From an uncultured Bacillota bacterium (GTDB lineage: Bacteria > Bacillota > Dehalobacteriia > UBA7702): a stretch of 64,000 nucleotides of DNA. The stretch is taken from NCBI GenBank assembly GCA_934702375.1, contig CAKUYE010000010.1, positions 1-64,000 on the forward strand. The letters run 5' to 3'. A program made the position numbers and the translations under genes. Every line of letters starts with the position of its first letter. The stretch's first letter is position 1. Positions 52,323 to 60,589 of the stretch are shown in pieces. The notes under the pieces are model-generated. The model was not told the DNA's origin, searched no databases, and saw only the letters and a list, made by a program, of their open reading frames with translations.

Positions 52323-53960
52323 ATGATTAAAATCATGGTTGCGGATGACGAGCCGTTACAGCGACAGTATCTGCGGACGGTTCTGGAAGAATTTCCTCGC
52401 AAGTATAAGATCGTCGCGGAAGCGGATAACGGCGAGGATGCCGTTTCCCTCGGTATTGAGCTTCGCCCGGATATTATCTTTCTCGATATTCGGATGCCCG
52501 GATTGAACGGCATAGAAGTTGCCCGTCAGTTAAAGGTTGCTTTGCCCGATGCTAAAATCGTCATTGTATCTGCTTACAGCGAATTTAATTATGCCCAACA
52601 GTCTGTTGGCCTTGGCTTGGCAGAATATCTGCTCAAGCCGGTAGAAAGTGTGGAGATTCTGGATCTTGCCCAAAAGCTTTCCGATGAGATCGAGGCAGAA
52701 CAGGAAAAGAAAAAAGAACTGGAAAATACAAAAGCCACGTTAAAAGATGCACTGCCTTTTATCCGCATCGGCTTTGTAATGGACCTTATCAACGGAAATC
52801 TTACCGATGAAGGCGAAATGAAATCCAGAACGGCTTTCTTTGGCATTAAAAATCCTTTGTGTCTGGCTATGAATATTTGGCTGGATAATTTAACTACACA
52901 AAACAATTTCCGTTCGGAGCTGGAAAAACAGATTGTACAGCGTCAGGTCAGCGAAGCCATTGAAACGAGTCTTCAGGAATGGCCGGAACATTTCTTCGTT
53001 TCTTTGGGCAACGGTCAGTATACCGTGCTTTTGGCTGCGGAAGATTCTTTTGATGATGCTGCAATAAAAGATATGGCTACAAAGCTGGGGAACCATATTT
53101 GCGAATATGTGCGGGATAATACTTCCTCCACCGTTACCGTTGGGATCGGTCGTATGGGGCATAGTCCTGCCGGTATTGCCCGTTCCTATCGGGAGGCATC
53201 TGTTGCCGGGGAATACCGCGTTCTTTACGGTGGCGACCAGCCGATCCATGCCGACGATGTGGAAGCTACCAGCGAATATGCCAATGTGCTTCGCCAGGGT
53301 TACGAAAAAAATCTGGTCATGGCTGTTTGCATGGGGGATTGGGATCGCACCGTTCGTTCCTTCCTCTCTCTCTGGACCGAATATATCAGCGATGATACGC
53401 AGCTGGTAAGAGTGCGGTTAAAGATCTCCGAAATATGTAACGTTGTTGTTCGCGCCGCAGTGGAAAGCAGCATTGCCTACGAATCTATGGAAGAAAGCCT
53501 TGGCCTGCTGGAACAGCAGATCGCTAAGGAAATCAATATGGATATCATGAAGGAAAAGGTCGTGAACTGGCTTAATGAGCTGGTCAGCAAAATCCGTACC
53601 TCCCGTGAATTCCGTAATGTCAATCTCATTGATAAAGCCGTTCGCTATATGGAAGAAAACTTCCAGCGTGAGATCGGCCTGGAAGATGTTGCGAAACAGG
53701 TCTACCTCAGCACCTGCTATTTCAGCCGTCTCTTTAAACAGGTAAAGGGTTGGAGCTTCACCGAATATCTCACCCATGTCCGCATGGAAGAAGCCAGAAA
53801 ACTGCTGACAACAACATCTTATTCTGTCGCAGAAATCGCTATGCGCGTCGGCTTCCGTGATGCCCGCTACTTCTCTCAGGTATTTAAAAAACATGCAGGT
53901 AAAACCCCGGGGAGCTATCGCCGGGATGAAGCTTCGCGTATTTTGTCTACCAGAGAATAA
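52323..53960 (+). CDS. response regulator with AraC-type output domain
   Basis: 545 residues. The receiver domain of about 1-120 has VADDEPLQRQ, FLDIRMPGLNG (phospho-acceptor Asp near 55) and a conserved Lys in EYLLKPVE. A middle region of about 130-420 resembles the YesN-type ligand/dimerisation part. The C-terminal AraC HTH of about 440-540 has IGLEDVAKQVYLSTCYFSRLFK and SVAEIAMRVGFRDARYFSQVFKKHAGKTPGSYR. Likely partner of the B12/PocR kinase 70 nt upstream. Target genes are not visible beside it. Confidence 0.92.
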   Translation: MIKIMVADDEPLQRQYLRTVLEEFPRKYKIVAEADNGEDAVSLGIELRPDIIFLDIRMPGLNGIEVARQLKVALPDAKIVIVSAYSEFNYAQQSVGLGLAEYLLKPVESVEILDLAQKLSDEIEAEQEKKKELENTKATLKDALPFIRIGFVMDLINGNLTDEGEMKSRTAFFGIKNPLCLAMNIWLDNLTTQNNFRSELEKQIVQRQVSEAIETSLQEWPEHFFVSLGNGQYTVLLAAEDSFDDAAIKDMATKLGNHICEYVRDNTSSTVTVGIGRMGHSPAGIARSYREASVAGEYRVLYGGDQPIHADDVEATSEYANVLRQGYEKNLVMAVCMGDWDRTVRSFLSLWTEYISDDTQLVRVRLKISEICNVVVRAAVESSIAYESMEESLGLLEQQIAKEINMDIMKEKVVNWLNELVSKIRTSREFRNVNLIDKAVRYMEENFQREIGLEDVAKQVYLSTCYFSRLFKQVKGWSFTEYLTHVRMEEARKLLTTTSYSVAEIAMRVGFRDARYFSQVFKKHAGKTPGSYRRDEASRILSTRE

Positions 53961-54009
53961 TAACGCAAAAAAATCAACAATATTGTTAGAAAAAAAAGTT
54001 TTTTTCTGT

Positions 54010-54015
54010 TATAAT
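54010..54015 (+). promoter_or_regulatory. -10 box of the glycolysis operon (tentative)
   Basis: TATAAT after a long A/T run; the best -35 (TTAGAA, 18-nt spacer) is weak. The 120-nt leader to gap contains a TCCCC...GGGGA hairpin (54082-54103). No CggR-type gene precedes it. Confidence 0.45.
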
Positions 54016-54134
54016 GTTAATGTAAAACGCAGGTTTTTCCTGTGTAAAATAAAAATGAATAAATAATTAGCAAAAAGGTGGGTCCCCGCAAAAATCAAAG
54101 GGGATTCATCGCTAAGAATGAGAGGTGCTTTCCT

Positions 54135-55145
54135 GTGGGAACTAAAGTTGCGATTAATGGTTTTGGCAGAATCGGCAGACTGGTCTACCGTGCTATGTTT
54201 GATAATGACGCTTTGGATGTTGTTGCCGTCAATGATTTGTGCGACGCTGCTGCCAATGCGCATCTGCTGAAATATGATTCGGTACACGGTACCTGGGATA
54301 AGGAAGTTTCCGTTGCCGGTGAAGATACCATGGTCGTTGAAGGCAAAGAAGTAAAAGTCTTTGCAGAAAGAGATCCTAAAAATTTACCCTGGAAAGATTT
54401 AGGCGTTGATATCGTAATTGAAGCCAGCGGTGTTTTCCGTGATGCCAACAAAGCAAAGGCTCACATCGACGCCGGTGCCAAAAAGGTTATCATTACCGCA
54501 CCCGGTAAAAATGAAGACGGCACCTTTGTTATGGGCGTAAATGAACAGGATTACGATCCTGCGAAGCACCATATCATTTCCAATGCATCCTGTACCACCA
54601 ACTGCCTGGCTCCCTTTGCCAAAGTCGTTGATGCCGAATTTGGTATCGTGAAAGGTCTCATGACCACGATCCATGCCTTCACCAATGACCAGCGTATTCT
54701 TGACCAGGCCCATAAAGATATGAGAAGAGCAAGAACCGCTTCTTCTTCCATTATTCCCACGACCACCGGCGCTGCCAAAGCCGTTGCTCTTGTGCTGCCT
54801 CAGTTAAAGGGCAAGCTCAATGGCTTTGCTATGCGTGTTCCTACCCCCAACGTTTCCGTTGTGGATCTTACGGTAGAACTGGAAAAACCTGCCACCGCAG
54901 AAGCAATCAATGCTGCCATCAAAAAGGCAGCCGAAGGTGAAATGAAAGGGATTCTCGGTTATTCGGAACTTCCTTTGGTTTCCATCGACTATAATCATTG
55001 TTCGATCTCTTCTGTTGTTGATGGACTTTCTACCATGGTTATTGGCGATAATATGGCAAAAATCGTTGCCTGGTATGACAATGAGTGGGGTTATTCCTGC
55101 CGTGTTGTAGATCTTGCTGCCCATGTAGCATCGAAGGGTGTTTGA
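54135..55145 (+). CDS. gap: glyceraldehyde-3-phosphate dehydrogenase
   Basis: 336 residues from GTG 54135, 7 nt after GAGAGGTG; the frame extends 19 codons upstream without a good site. NAD-binding INGFGRIGRLVYR, catalytic SNASCTTNCLAPFAK, and C-terminal WYDNEWGYSCRVVDL. It oxidises glyceraldehyde-3-phosphate to 1,3-bisphosphoglycerate. First gene of the lower-glycolysis operon. Confidence 0.96.
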   Translation: MGTKVAINGFGRIGRLVYRAMFDNDALDVVAVNDLCDAAANAHLLKYDSVHGTWDKEVSVAGEDTMVVEGKEVKVFAERDPKNLPWKDLGVDIVIEASGVFRDANKAKAHIDAGAKKVIITAPGKNEDGTFVMGVNEQDYDPAKHHIISNASCTTNCLAPFAKVVDAEFGIVKGLMTTIHAFTNDQRILDQAHKDMRRARTASSSIIPTTTGAAKAVALVLPQLKGKLNGFAMRVPTPNVSVVDLTVELEKPATAEAINAAIKKAAEGEMKGILGYSELPLVSIDYNHCSISSVVDGLSTMVIGDNMAKIVAWYDNEWGYSCRVVDLAAHVASKGV

Positions 55146-55172
55146 TCTGCATCGATATGAATATTCGATTTT

Positions 55173-55205
55173 CTTTACAGTGAGGGATTTCCCCTCACTG
55201 TAAAG
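55173..55205 (+). other. strong intergenic hairpin between gap and pgk
   Basis: Perfect 14-bp stem (CTTTACAGTGAGGG / CCCTCACTGTAAAG) with a 5-nt loop and no T-run. More likely an mRNA processing or stability element than a terminator. Confidence 0.6.
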
Positions 55206-55286
55206 TGCTGTTATAGACTTTTTAAAAAGCAAGTGCAAATGAATGAATAGGGAAAATACGGAAAACCGTTAAAGAGGTTTAGTGTG

Positions 55287-56462
55287 ATGAAAAAATTAAG
55301 TATTCGTGATTGTGATTTAAACGGGAAAAAGGTACTTCTCCGTGCGGACTATAACGTTCCTATGGACAAAGACGGAAATATTACCGAGCTGATGCGCATC
55401 GAAGAAAGCCTGCCTACTTTAAACTATATTCTAGAGCATGGTGCATCTCTTGTGATCCTGACTCATTTGGGGCGCCCCAAAGGGAAAAGGGTTCCGGAAA
55501 TGTCCGTCCGTCCGGTGGCAGCTGCCTTGGAAAAACTATTGGGCCGTGAAGTGAAATTTGCCGATGATGTTCTCTCGGAAGAAACCGTTGCCTTGTGCCG
55601 CGGGTTGCAGCCTGGCGAAATCGTTCTTTGCGAAAACATTCGTTACTACGCCGAAGAAGAAGGCAATGACGATGATTTCGCCAAAAAAGTCGCTCGCCTC
55701 GGTGATGTTTATGTCAACGAATGCTTCAGTGTCGATCATCGTGCTCATGCAACGACCGTTGGCATCCCTAAATATCTGCCGACCTATGCCGGTTTGCTTT
55801 TGGAAAAAGAAATTTCCGCACTCAGCAAAGTCTTGGAAGATCCGGAACGTCCTCTCGTTGCCATCATCGGCGGTGCAAAAGTTTCGGATAAAATCAAGAT
55901 CCTTGCAAAACTTCTGCCTATCGTCGATCGTTTGATCATCGGTGGCGGCATGGCAAATACTTTCCTCGCCGCAAAAGGCTACGATATGCAAAAATCCCTG
56001 GTGGAGGAAGATAAAATTGATCTTGCCAAAGATATTCTCAACGGAGAATATGCGGAAGAGCTGATCTTGCCGGTGGATTGCCGCGCCGCTTCGGAATTCA
56101 GCAACGATGCCGATATCAAGCTTGTTGCGGCAGATGCGATTCCCGAAGGCTATCAGTCTCTGGATATCGGCGATGCTTCCATTGATGCTTTTGTAAAAGC
56201 CCTGGATGGTGCGAAAACGATTCTTTGGAACGGCCCCATGGGTGTTTTTGAAATGAGTAATTTTGCCATTGGCACAAAAGCCATTGCCCAGGCAGTGGCC
56301 GCAACCGATGCTTATAGCGTTATCGGCGGCGGTGATTCTTCCGCAGCGGTGAAAGCCGTGGGCATGGAAAAAGGCATTAGCCACATTTCTACCGGCGGCG
56401 GTGCTTCTCTGAAATTCCTGGAAGGAAAAGAACTCCCCGGTATTGCGGCTTGTAAAGAGTGA
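55287..56462 (+). CDS. pgk: phosphoglycerate kinase
   Basis: 391 residues from ATG 55287. RADYNVPMD, the substrate-binding LTHLGRPKG, NECFSVDHRAHATT, the hinge IIGGAKVSDKI and the ATP-site VIGGGDSSAAV with STGGGASLKFLEG. Makes ATP from 1,3-bisphosphoglycerate. AGAGG is 9 nt upstream. Confidence 0.97.
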   Translation: MKKLSIRDCDLNGKKVLLRADYNVPMDKDGNITELMRIEESLPTLNYILEHGASLVILTHLGRPKGKRVPEMSVRPVAAALEKLLGREVKFADDVLSEETVALCRGLQPGEIVLCENIRYYAEEEGNDDDFAKKVARLGDVYVNECFSVDHRAHATTVGIPKYLPTYAGLLLEKEISALSKVLEDPERPLVAIIGGAKVSDKIKILAKLLPIVDRLIIGGGMANTFLAAKGYDMQKSLVEEDKIDLAKDILNGEYAEELILPVDCRAASEFSNDADIKLVAADAIPEGYQSLDIGDASIDAFVKALDGAKTILWNGPMGVFEMSNFAIGTKAIAQAVAATDAYSVIGGGDSSAAVKAVGMEKGISHISTGGGASLKFLEGKELPGIAACKE

Positions 56463-56472
56463 GGTCTTAACT

Positions 56473-57207
56473 ATGAAAATTATTGCCGGAAATTGGAAGA
56501 TGAACGGTACCCCTGCTGAAAATAAACAGCGGCTGGAAGATATCAAAGCCACTGCGGATACTTCGGTAAATCGTGTGATCGTATTTCCGCCTTTTCTGTC
56601 TGTCGGAGATGCCGTGGAGGCTTTGGCAGAAACGGATATTGCCGTAGGCGCCCAGAATTGTTATCCCAAGGTCAGCGGTGCCTATACCGGTGAAGTTTCT
56701 GCGGCGATGGTAAAAGCCGCAGGCTGCGGCTATTGTCTGGTAGGACATTCCGAACGCCGGATGTACTTTAACGAAAGCGGCGCCTTTTTAAAAGATAAGA
56801 TCGAAGCTCTTATGGCAGAAGGTGTGATTCCCGTTTATTGTATTGGGGAATCCTTGGAACAACGGGAAAACGGCAGCTACGAAGCGGTACTTCATGCTCA
56901 GGTAAAGGAAGTTCTCACCGGGCTTTCTTTAACAAAAGATAACTTTGTCCTGGCTTATGAGCCTGTTTGGGCCATCGGCACCGGGAAAACAGCCACGGCC
57001 GACGATGCCGACAGCACCATGGCATTGATCCGCAAAGCTTTGGCCGAGTGCGGTCTGCCCTCGGATCTGTATTTGCTCTACGGCGGCTCTGCAAAACCGG
57101 CCAATGCCGAAGAGCTGTTGGCACGGGAAAATATTGACGGTCTTTTGATCGGCGGGGCATCTTTGATCCCGGCAGATTTTGCGGCCATGTCAAAAATGGG
57201 TTATTAA
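56473..57207 (+). CDS. tpiA: triose-phosphate isomerase
   Basis: 244 residues from ATG 56473 (GAGGTC upstream). AGNWKMNG (catalytic Lys), VGHSERR (His), AYEPVWAIGTGKTA (Glu), and LYGGSAKPANA. It is 10 nt after pgk. Confidence 0.97.
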   Translation: MKIIAGNWKMNGTPAENKQRLEDIKATADTSVNRVIVFPPFLSVGDAVEALAETDIAVGAQNCYPKVSGAYTGEVSAAMVKAAGCGYCLVGHSERRMYFNESGAFLKDKIEALMAEGVIPVYCIGESLEQRENGSYEAVLHAQVKEVLTGLSLTKDNFVLAYEPVWAIGTGKTATADDADSTMALIRKALAECGLPSDLYLLYGGSAKPANAEELLARENIDGLLIGGASLIPADFAAMSKMGY

Positions 57208-57218
57208 GAGGTAAGATC

Positions 57219-58739
57219 ATGGCAAGGAAACCTACAATGCTGCTGATCCTCGATGGCTTTGGTCACAGCGAGGAAAAAAAAGGCAACGGTGTTGCCGCTG
57301 CAAAGAAACCGAATTTTGATCGGCTGTGGCAAACATACTGCCACGGTTACCTTGATGCTTCCGGTCTCGCCGTGGGCTTGCCTGCAGGGCAGATCGGAAA
57401 TTCCGAAGTCGGACATATGAATATGGGCGCCGGTCGTGTTGTTTATCAGGATCTCACCCAGATTACAAAGTATATAGAAGATGGCGTTTTCTATGAGAAT
57501 GCTGTGCTTAACGAAGCGATGGAACATGCCGCTGCGGCAGGAAAAACCGTGCATTTGATGGGGTTGCTCTCCAACGGTGGTGTCCACAGCCATATTGACC
57601 ATGTTATCGCTTTGCTGGAACTGGCACGGCGTAAAGGCATCAGAAATGTAGCTCTCCATGCTTTTTTGGATGGCCGGGATGTTTTGCCCACCTCCGCTAT
57701 GGAGTTTCTTGATGAGATTCAGCAAGCCATGACGGAAAAAGGCGTCGGTCGTATTGCTACGGTTATGGGCCGCTATTATGCCATGGATCGGGACAAACGC
57801 TGGGAGCGTTTGCAACTGGCTTACGATGCCCTTACCCTTGGGGAAGGTACCGCCTTTGATGATTATGCCCAAGGTATGAAAGCTTCCTATGAAGCCGGAG
57901 TTACCGATGAATTTGTAAAGCCCATTATCGTTGGGGCAGGGGCAAAGGTTGCCGATGGCGATACGGTGATTTTCTATAATTTCCGCACGGACCGCGCCCG
58001 GGAAATGCTTTGGGCTTTCAAAGATCCTAATTTTGAGGGCTTTGAACGTAAAGTGGTTCCGGATACCCACTATGTTTGCTTCACCCAGTGCGATGCCTCT
58101 TACGATGTTCCCGTGGCATTCCCCAAGGAAGCCATTGTGAATAATCTTGGGACCTACCTTTCCGCCCAAGGAAAGAAACAGCTCCGTATTGCGGAAACGG
58201 AAAAATATGCCCACGTTACTTTCTTCTTTAACAGTCAGGTGGAAGAACCTTACGAAGGGGAGGAACGGATTCTGATTCCGTCTCCGAAGGTTGCATCTTA
58301 CGATGAAACCCCGGCAATGAGCGCCGGCGGTGTTACCGAAGCTGTTTTGAAGGAGATTGAAGCGGAAAAACACGATGTCATTATCTTGAATTTCGCAAAT
58401 CCGGACATGGTTGGTCACACCGGCAACGAAGCTGCGGTAGTGGAAGCCATTGAATATGTAGACGGTTGTGTCGGCAAAATTGTCGATGCCGTATTGGCCA
58501 AGGGCGGCGAAGTTTTTCTTACCGCAGACCATGGCAATGCCGAAAAAATGTGCGATGAACACGGCGGTCCCTATACGGCACATACGAATAACCCGGTGCC
58601 CTTTATTATGATCGGTGATCGTACCTATGAAAACGCGGCGGGACACGCACTTTGCGATATCGCACCGACGTTGCTGATGTTGATGGGGTTGGAACAACCC
58701 CGGGAAATGACCGGTGTTCCCATTGTGACCATAAAATAA
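57219..58739 (+). CDS. gpmI: cofactor-independent phosphoglycerate mutase
   Basis: 506 residues. LILDGFGH, the phosphoserine site GQIGNSEVGHMNMGAG, FLDGRDVLP, FFNSQVEEPYEGEERI, and metal ligands in NFANPDMVGHTG and TADHGNAEKM. The Mn-dependent enzyme interconverts 3- and 2-phosphoglycerate. GAGGT upstream. Confidence 0.97.
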   Translation: MARKPTMLLILDGFGHSEEKKGNGVAAAKKPNFDRLWQTYCHGYLDASGLAVGLPAGQIGNSEVGHMNMGAGRVVYQDLTQITKYIEDGVFYENAVLNEAMEHAAAAGKTVHLMGLLSNGGVHSHIDHVIALLELARRKGIRNVALHAFLDGRDVLPTSAMEFLDEIQQAMTEKGVGRIATVMGRYYAMDRDKRWERLQLAYDALTLGEGTAFDDYAQGMKASYEAGVTDEFVKPIIVGAGAKVADGDTVIFYNFRTDRAREMLWAFKDPNFEGFERKVVPDTHYVCFTQCDASYDVPVAFPKEAIVNNLGTYLSAQGKKQLRIAETEKYAHVTFFFNSQVEEPYEGEERILIPSPKVASYDETPAMSAGGVTEAVLKEIEAEKHDVIILNFANPDMVGHTGNEAAVVEAIEYVDGCVGKIVDAVLAKGGEVFLTADHGNAEKMCDEHGGPYTAHTNNPVPFIMIGDRTYENAAGHALCDIAPTLLMLMGLEQPREMTGVPIVTIK

Positions 58740-58790
58740 ATTTGATTTAACGATTTACTATATTATCATTTCATTTTACGAGGTGTCATT

Positions 58791-60074
58791 ATGTCTTTGA
58801 TTTATGATGTAAATGCAAGAGAAGTCTTAGATTCCCGCGGGAATCCCACGGTTGAAGTTGAAATTTTCCTGGAAGACGGTACCATGGGCCGGGTTATTAT
58901 TCCCTCCGGTGCCTCTACCGGCGTTCATGAAGCGGTAGAATTAAGAGATGGCGATGCCGACCGCTACCTGGGCAAAGGTACTCTCCAGGCTGTTGATAAC
59001 GTGATGAATGTAATCGCTCCGGAATTGATCGGCATGAATGTTTTCGATCAGGTTGGAATTGATAAAATGCTCATCGAGTTAGACGGCACTCCCAACAAAG
59101 GCAAGCTTGGTGCCAATGCCATTCTTGGCGTATCTTTGGCTGCTGCCAAAGCTGCCGCGGCTTATTTAGATATGCCTTTGTACCAGTATATCGGCGGTGT
59201 CAATGCCAAAGTTCTGCCGGTTCCGATGATGAATATTCTCAATGGCGGGAAGCATGCCGATAATAACGTGGATATTCAGGAATTTATGATCATGCCCGTT
59301 GGCGCCGAAAGCTTCCGGGAAGCCCTTCGTATGGGTACCGAAATCTATCATAACCTCAAAAAGGTTTTGAAAGCCCGGGGCACCCTTTCCGGTGTCGGTG
59401 ATGAAGGTGGCTTTGCTCCGAACCTGGAAACCAACGAAGAAGCACTTGCCGTTATCGTGGAAGCCATTGAAAAAGCCGGCTACAAACCCGGTGAAGATGT
59501 TCGCCTTGCACTGGATGTTGCCTCTTCCGAAATTTACAAAGACGGCAAATATCATCTTGCCAGCGAAAACGAAGCCAAAACCAGCGAAGAAATGGTGGCT
59601 TACTACGAATACCTTTGCAACAAATATCCCATTATCTCCATTGAAGACGGTCTTGCCGAAGATGACTGGAGCGGTTGGAAATTGATGACCGAAAAGCTTG
59701 GCGACAGACTTCAGATCGTCGGCGACGACCTCTTCGTTACCAATACAGAACGTTTGAAACAGGGAATCGATACCAACACCGCCAATGCCATTCTGATTAA
59801 AGTGAACCAGATCGGTACCCTTACCGAAACTCTGGATGCCATTGAAATGGCAAAGAGAGCCGGTTATACTGCCGTTGTTTCTCACCGCAGCGGTGAAAGC
59901 GAAGATGCCACCATTGCCGATCTCGCCGTTGCCGTAAATGCCGGTCAAATCAAAACCGGTGCTCCCTGCCGTACCGACCGTATTGCCAAATACAACCAGC
60001 TCCTTCGCATCGAAGAAGAATTGGATGAAACTGCGCAATACAATGGCATGGATGTTTTCTACAATATCAAATAA
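58791..60074 (+). CDS. eno: enolase
   Basis: 427 residues. AREVLDSRGNPTVEVE, PSGASTGVHEAVELRD, LGANAILGVSLA, GDEGGFAPNL, Mg ligands in LDVASSEIY, SIEDGLAEDDW and QIVGDDLFVTN, and SHRSGESED. Converts 2-phosphoglycerate to PEP. Last glycolytic gene of the run. Confidence 0.97.
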   Translation: MSLIYDVNAREVLDSRGNPTVEVEIFLEDGTMGRVIIPSGASTGVHEAVELRDGDADRYLGKGTLQAVDNVMNVIAPELIGMNVFDQVGIDKMLIELDGTPNKGKLGANAILGVSLAAAKAAAAYLDMPLYQYIGGVNAKVLPVPMMNILNGGKHADNNVDIQEFMIMPVGAESFREALRMGTEIYHNLKKVLKARGTLSGVGDEGGFAPNLETNEEALAVIVEAIEKAGYKPGEDVRLALDVASSEIYKDGKYHLASENEAKTSEEMVAYYEYLCNKYPIISIEDGLAEDDWSGWKLMTEKLGDRLQIVGDDLFVTNTERLKQGIDTNTANAILIKVNQIGTLTETLDAIEMAKRAGYTAVVSHRSGESEDATIADLAVAVNAGQIKTGAPCRTDRIAKYNQLLRIEEELDETAQYNGMDVFYNIK

Positions 60075-60102
60075 GACGTCTGCTTAATTTTTGGAAATAT
60101 GT

Positions 60103-60142
60103 CGCCACTGCCTGTTTTTGAAAAATGGGCAGCGGCGTTTTC
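60103..60142 (+). terminator. terminator after eno
   Basis: CGCCACTGCC/GGGCAGCGGCG stem with TTTT after it. Confidence 0.7.
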
Positions 60143-60258
60143 CGCGCCGGGGAAAATGCATTTTCCGTTTTAGAAAAGAATAATCGGAATCGTTTCCTCG
60201 CGGATACAGAATATTTCACAATTTTGTGGATTTTCTTGCAAAAATATTCGTTATTTGG

Positions 60259-60287
60259 TTGTATTTAATGTGTAAGTGTGATAGAAT
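60259..60287 (+). promoter_or_regulatory. promoter of secG
   Basis: TTGTAT, a 17-nt spacer, and TAGAAT, 29 nt before the start codon. Confidence 0.65.
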
Positions 60288-60316
60288 ACCACTGTTACAT
60301 ATAAGGGAGGTATCTT

Positions 60317-60541
60317 ATGCATATCGTATTAATGATTTTAGATGTATTGGTGTGCTTGGGACTCATTGCTGTTATCTTAATGCAGTCCAGTAAAAGCGCA
60401 GGCGTTTCCGGTGTCATCGGCGGCGCTTCGGAACAGTTTTTCGGCAAAAAGAAAGGTTTGGATGAGTTTTTGGCAAAAGTTTCTACCGTTCTGGCCGTTG
60501 TCTTTTTTGTTCTGACCCTGATTATTGCTATTGTTATCTGA
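60317..60541 (+). CDS. secG: preprotein translocase subunit SecG
   Basis: 74 residues with two spans (about 3-22 and 52-72). The loop has the typical LMQSSKSAGVSGVIGGASEQF. GGGAGG upstream. The secG-after-eno order is common in Bacillota. Confidence 0.95.
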   Translation: MHIVLMILDVLVCLGLIAVILMQSSKSAGVSGVIGGASEQFFGKKKGLDEFLAKVSTVLAVVFFVLTLIIAIVI

Positions 60542-60589
60542 TATCGTTTTATTTATATATTTATTATATCTTTTCAGGAGGGTTGAACA

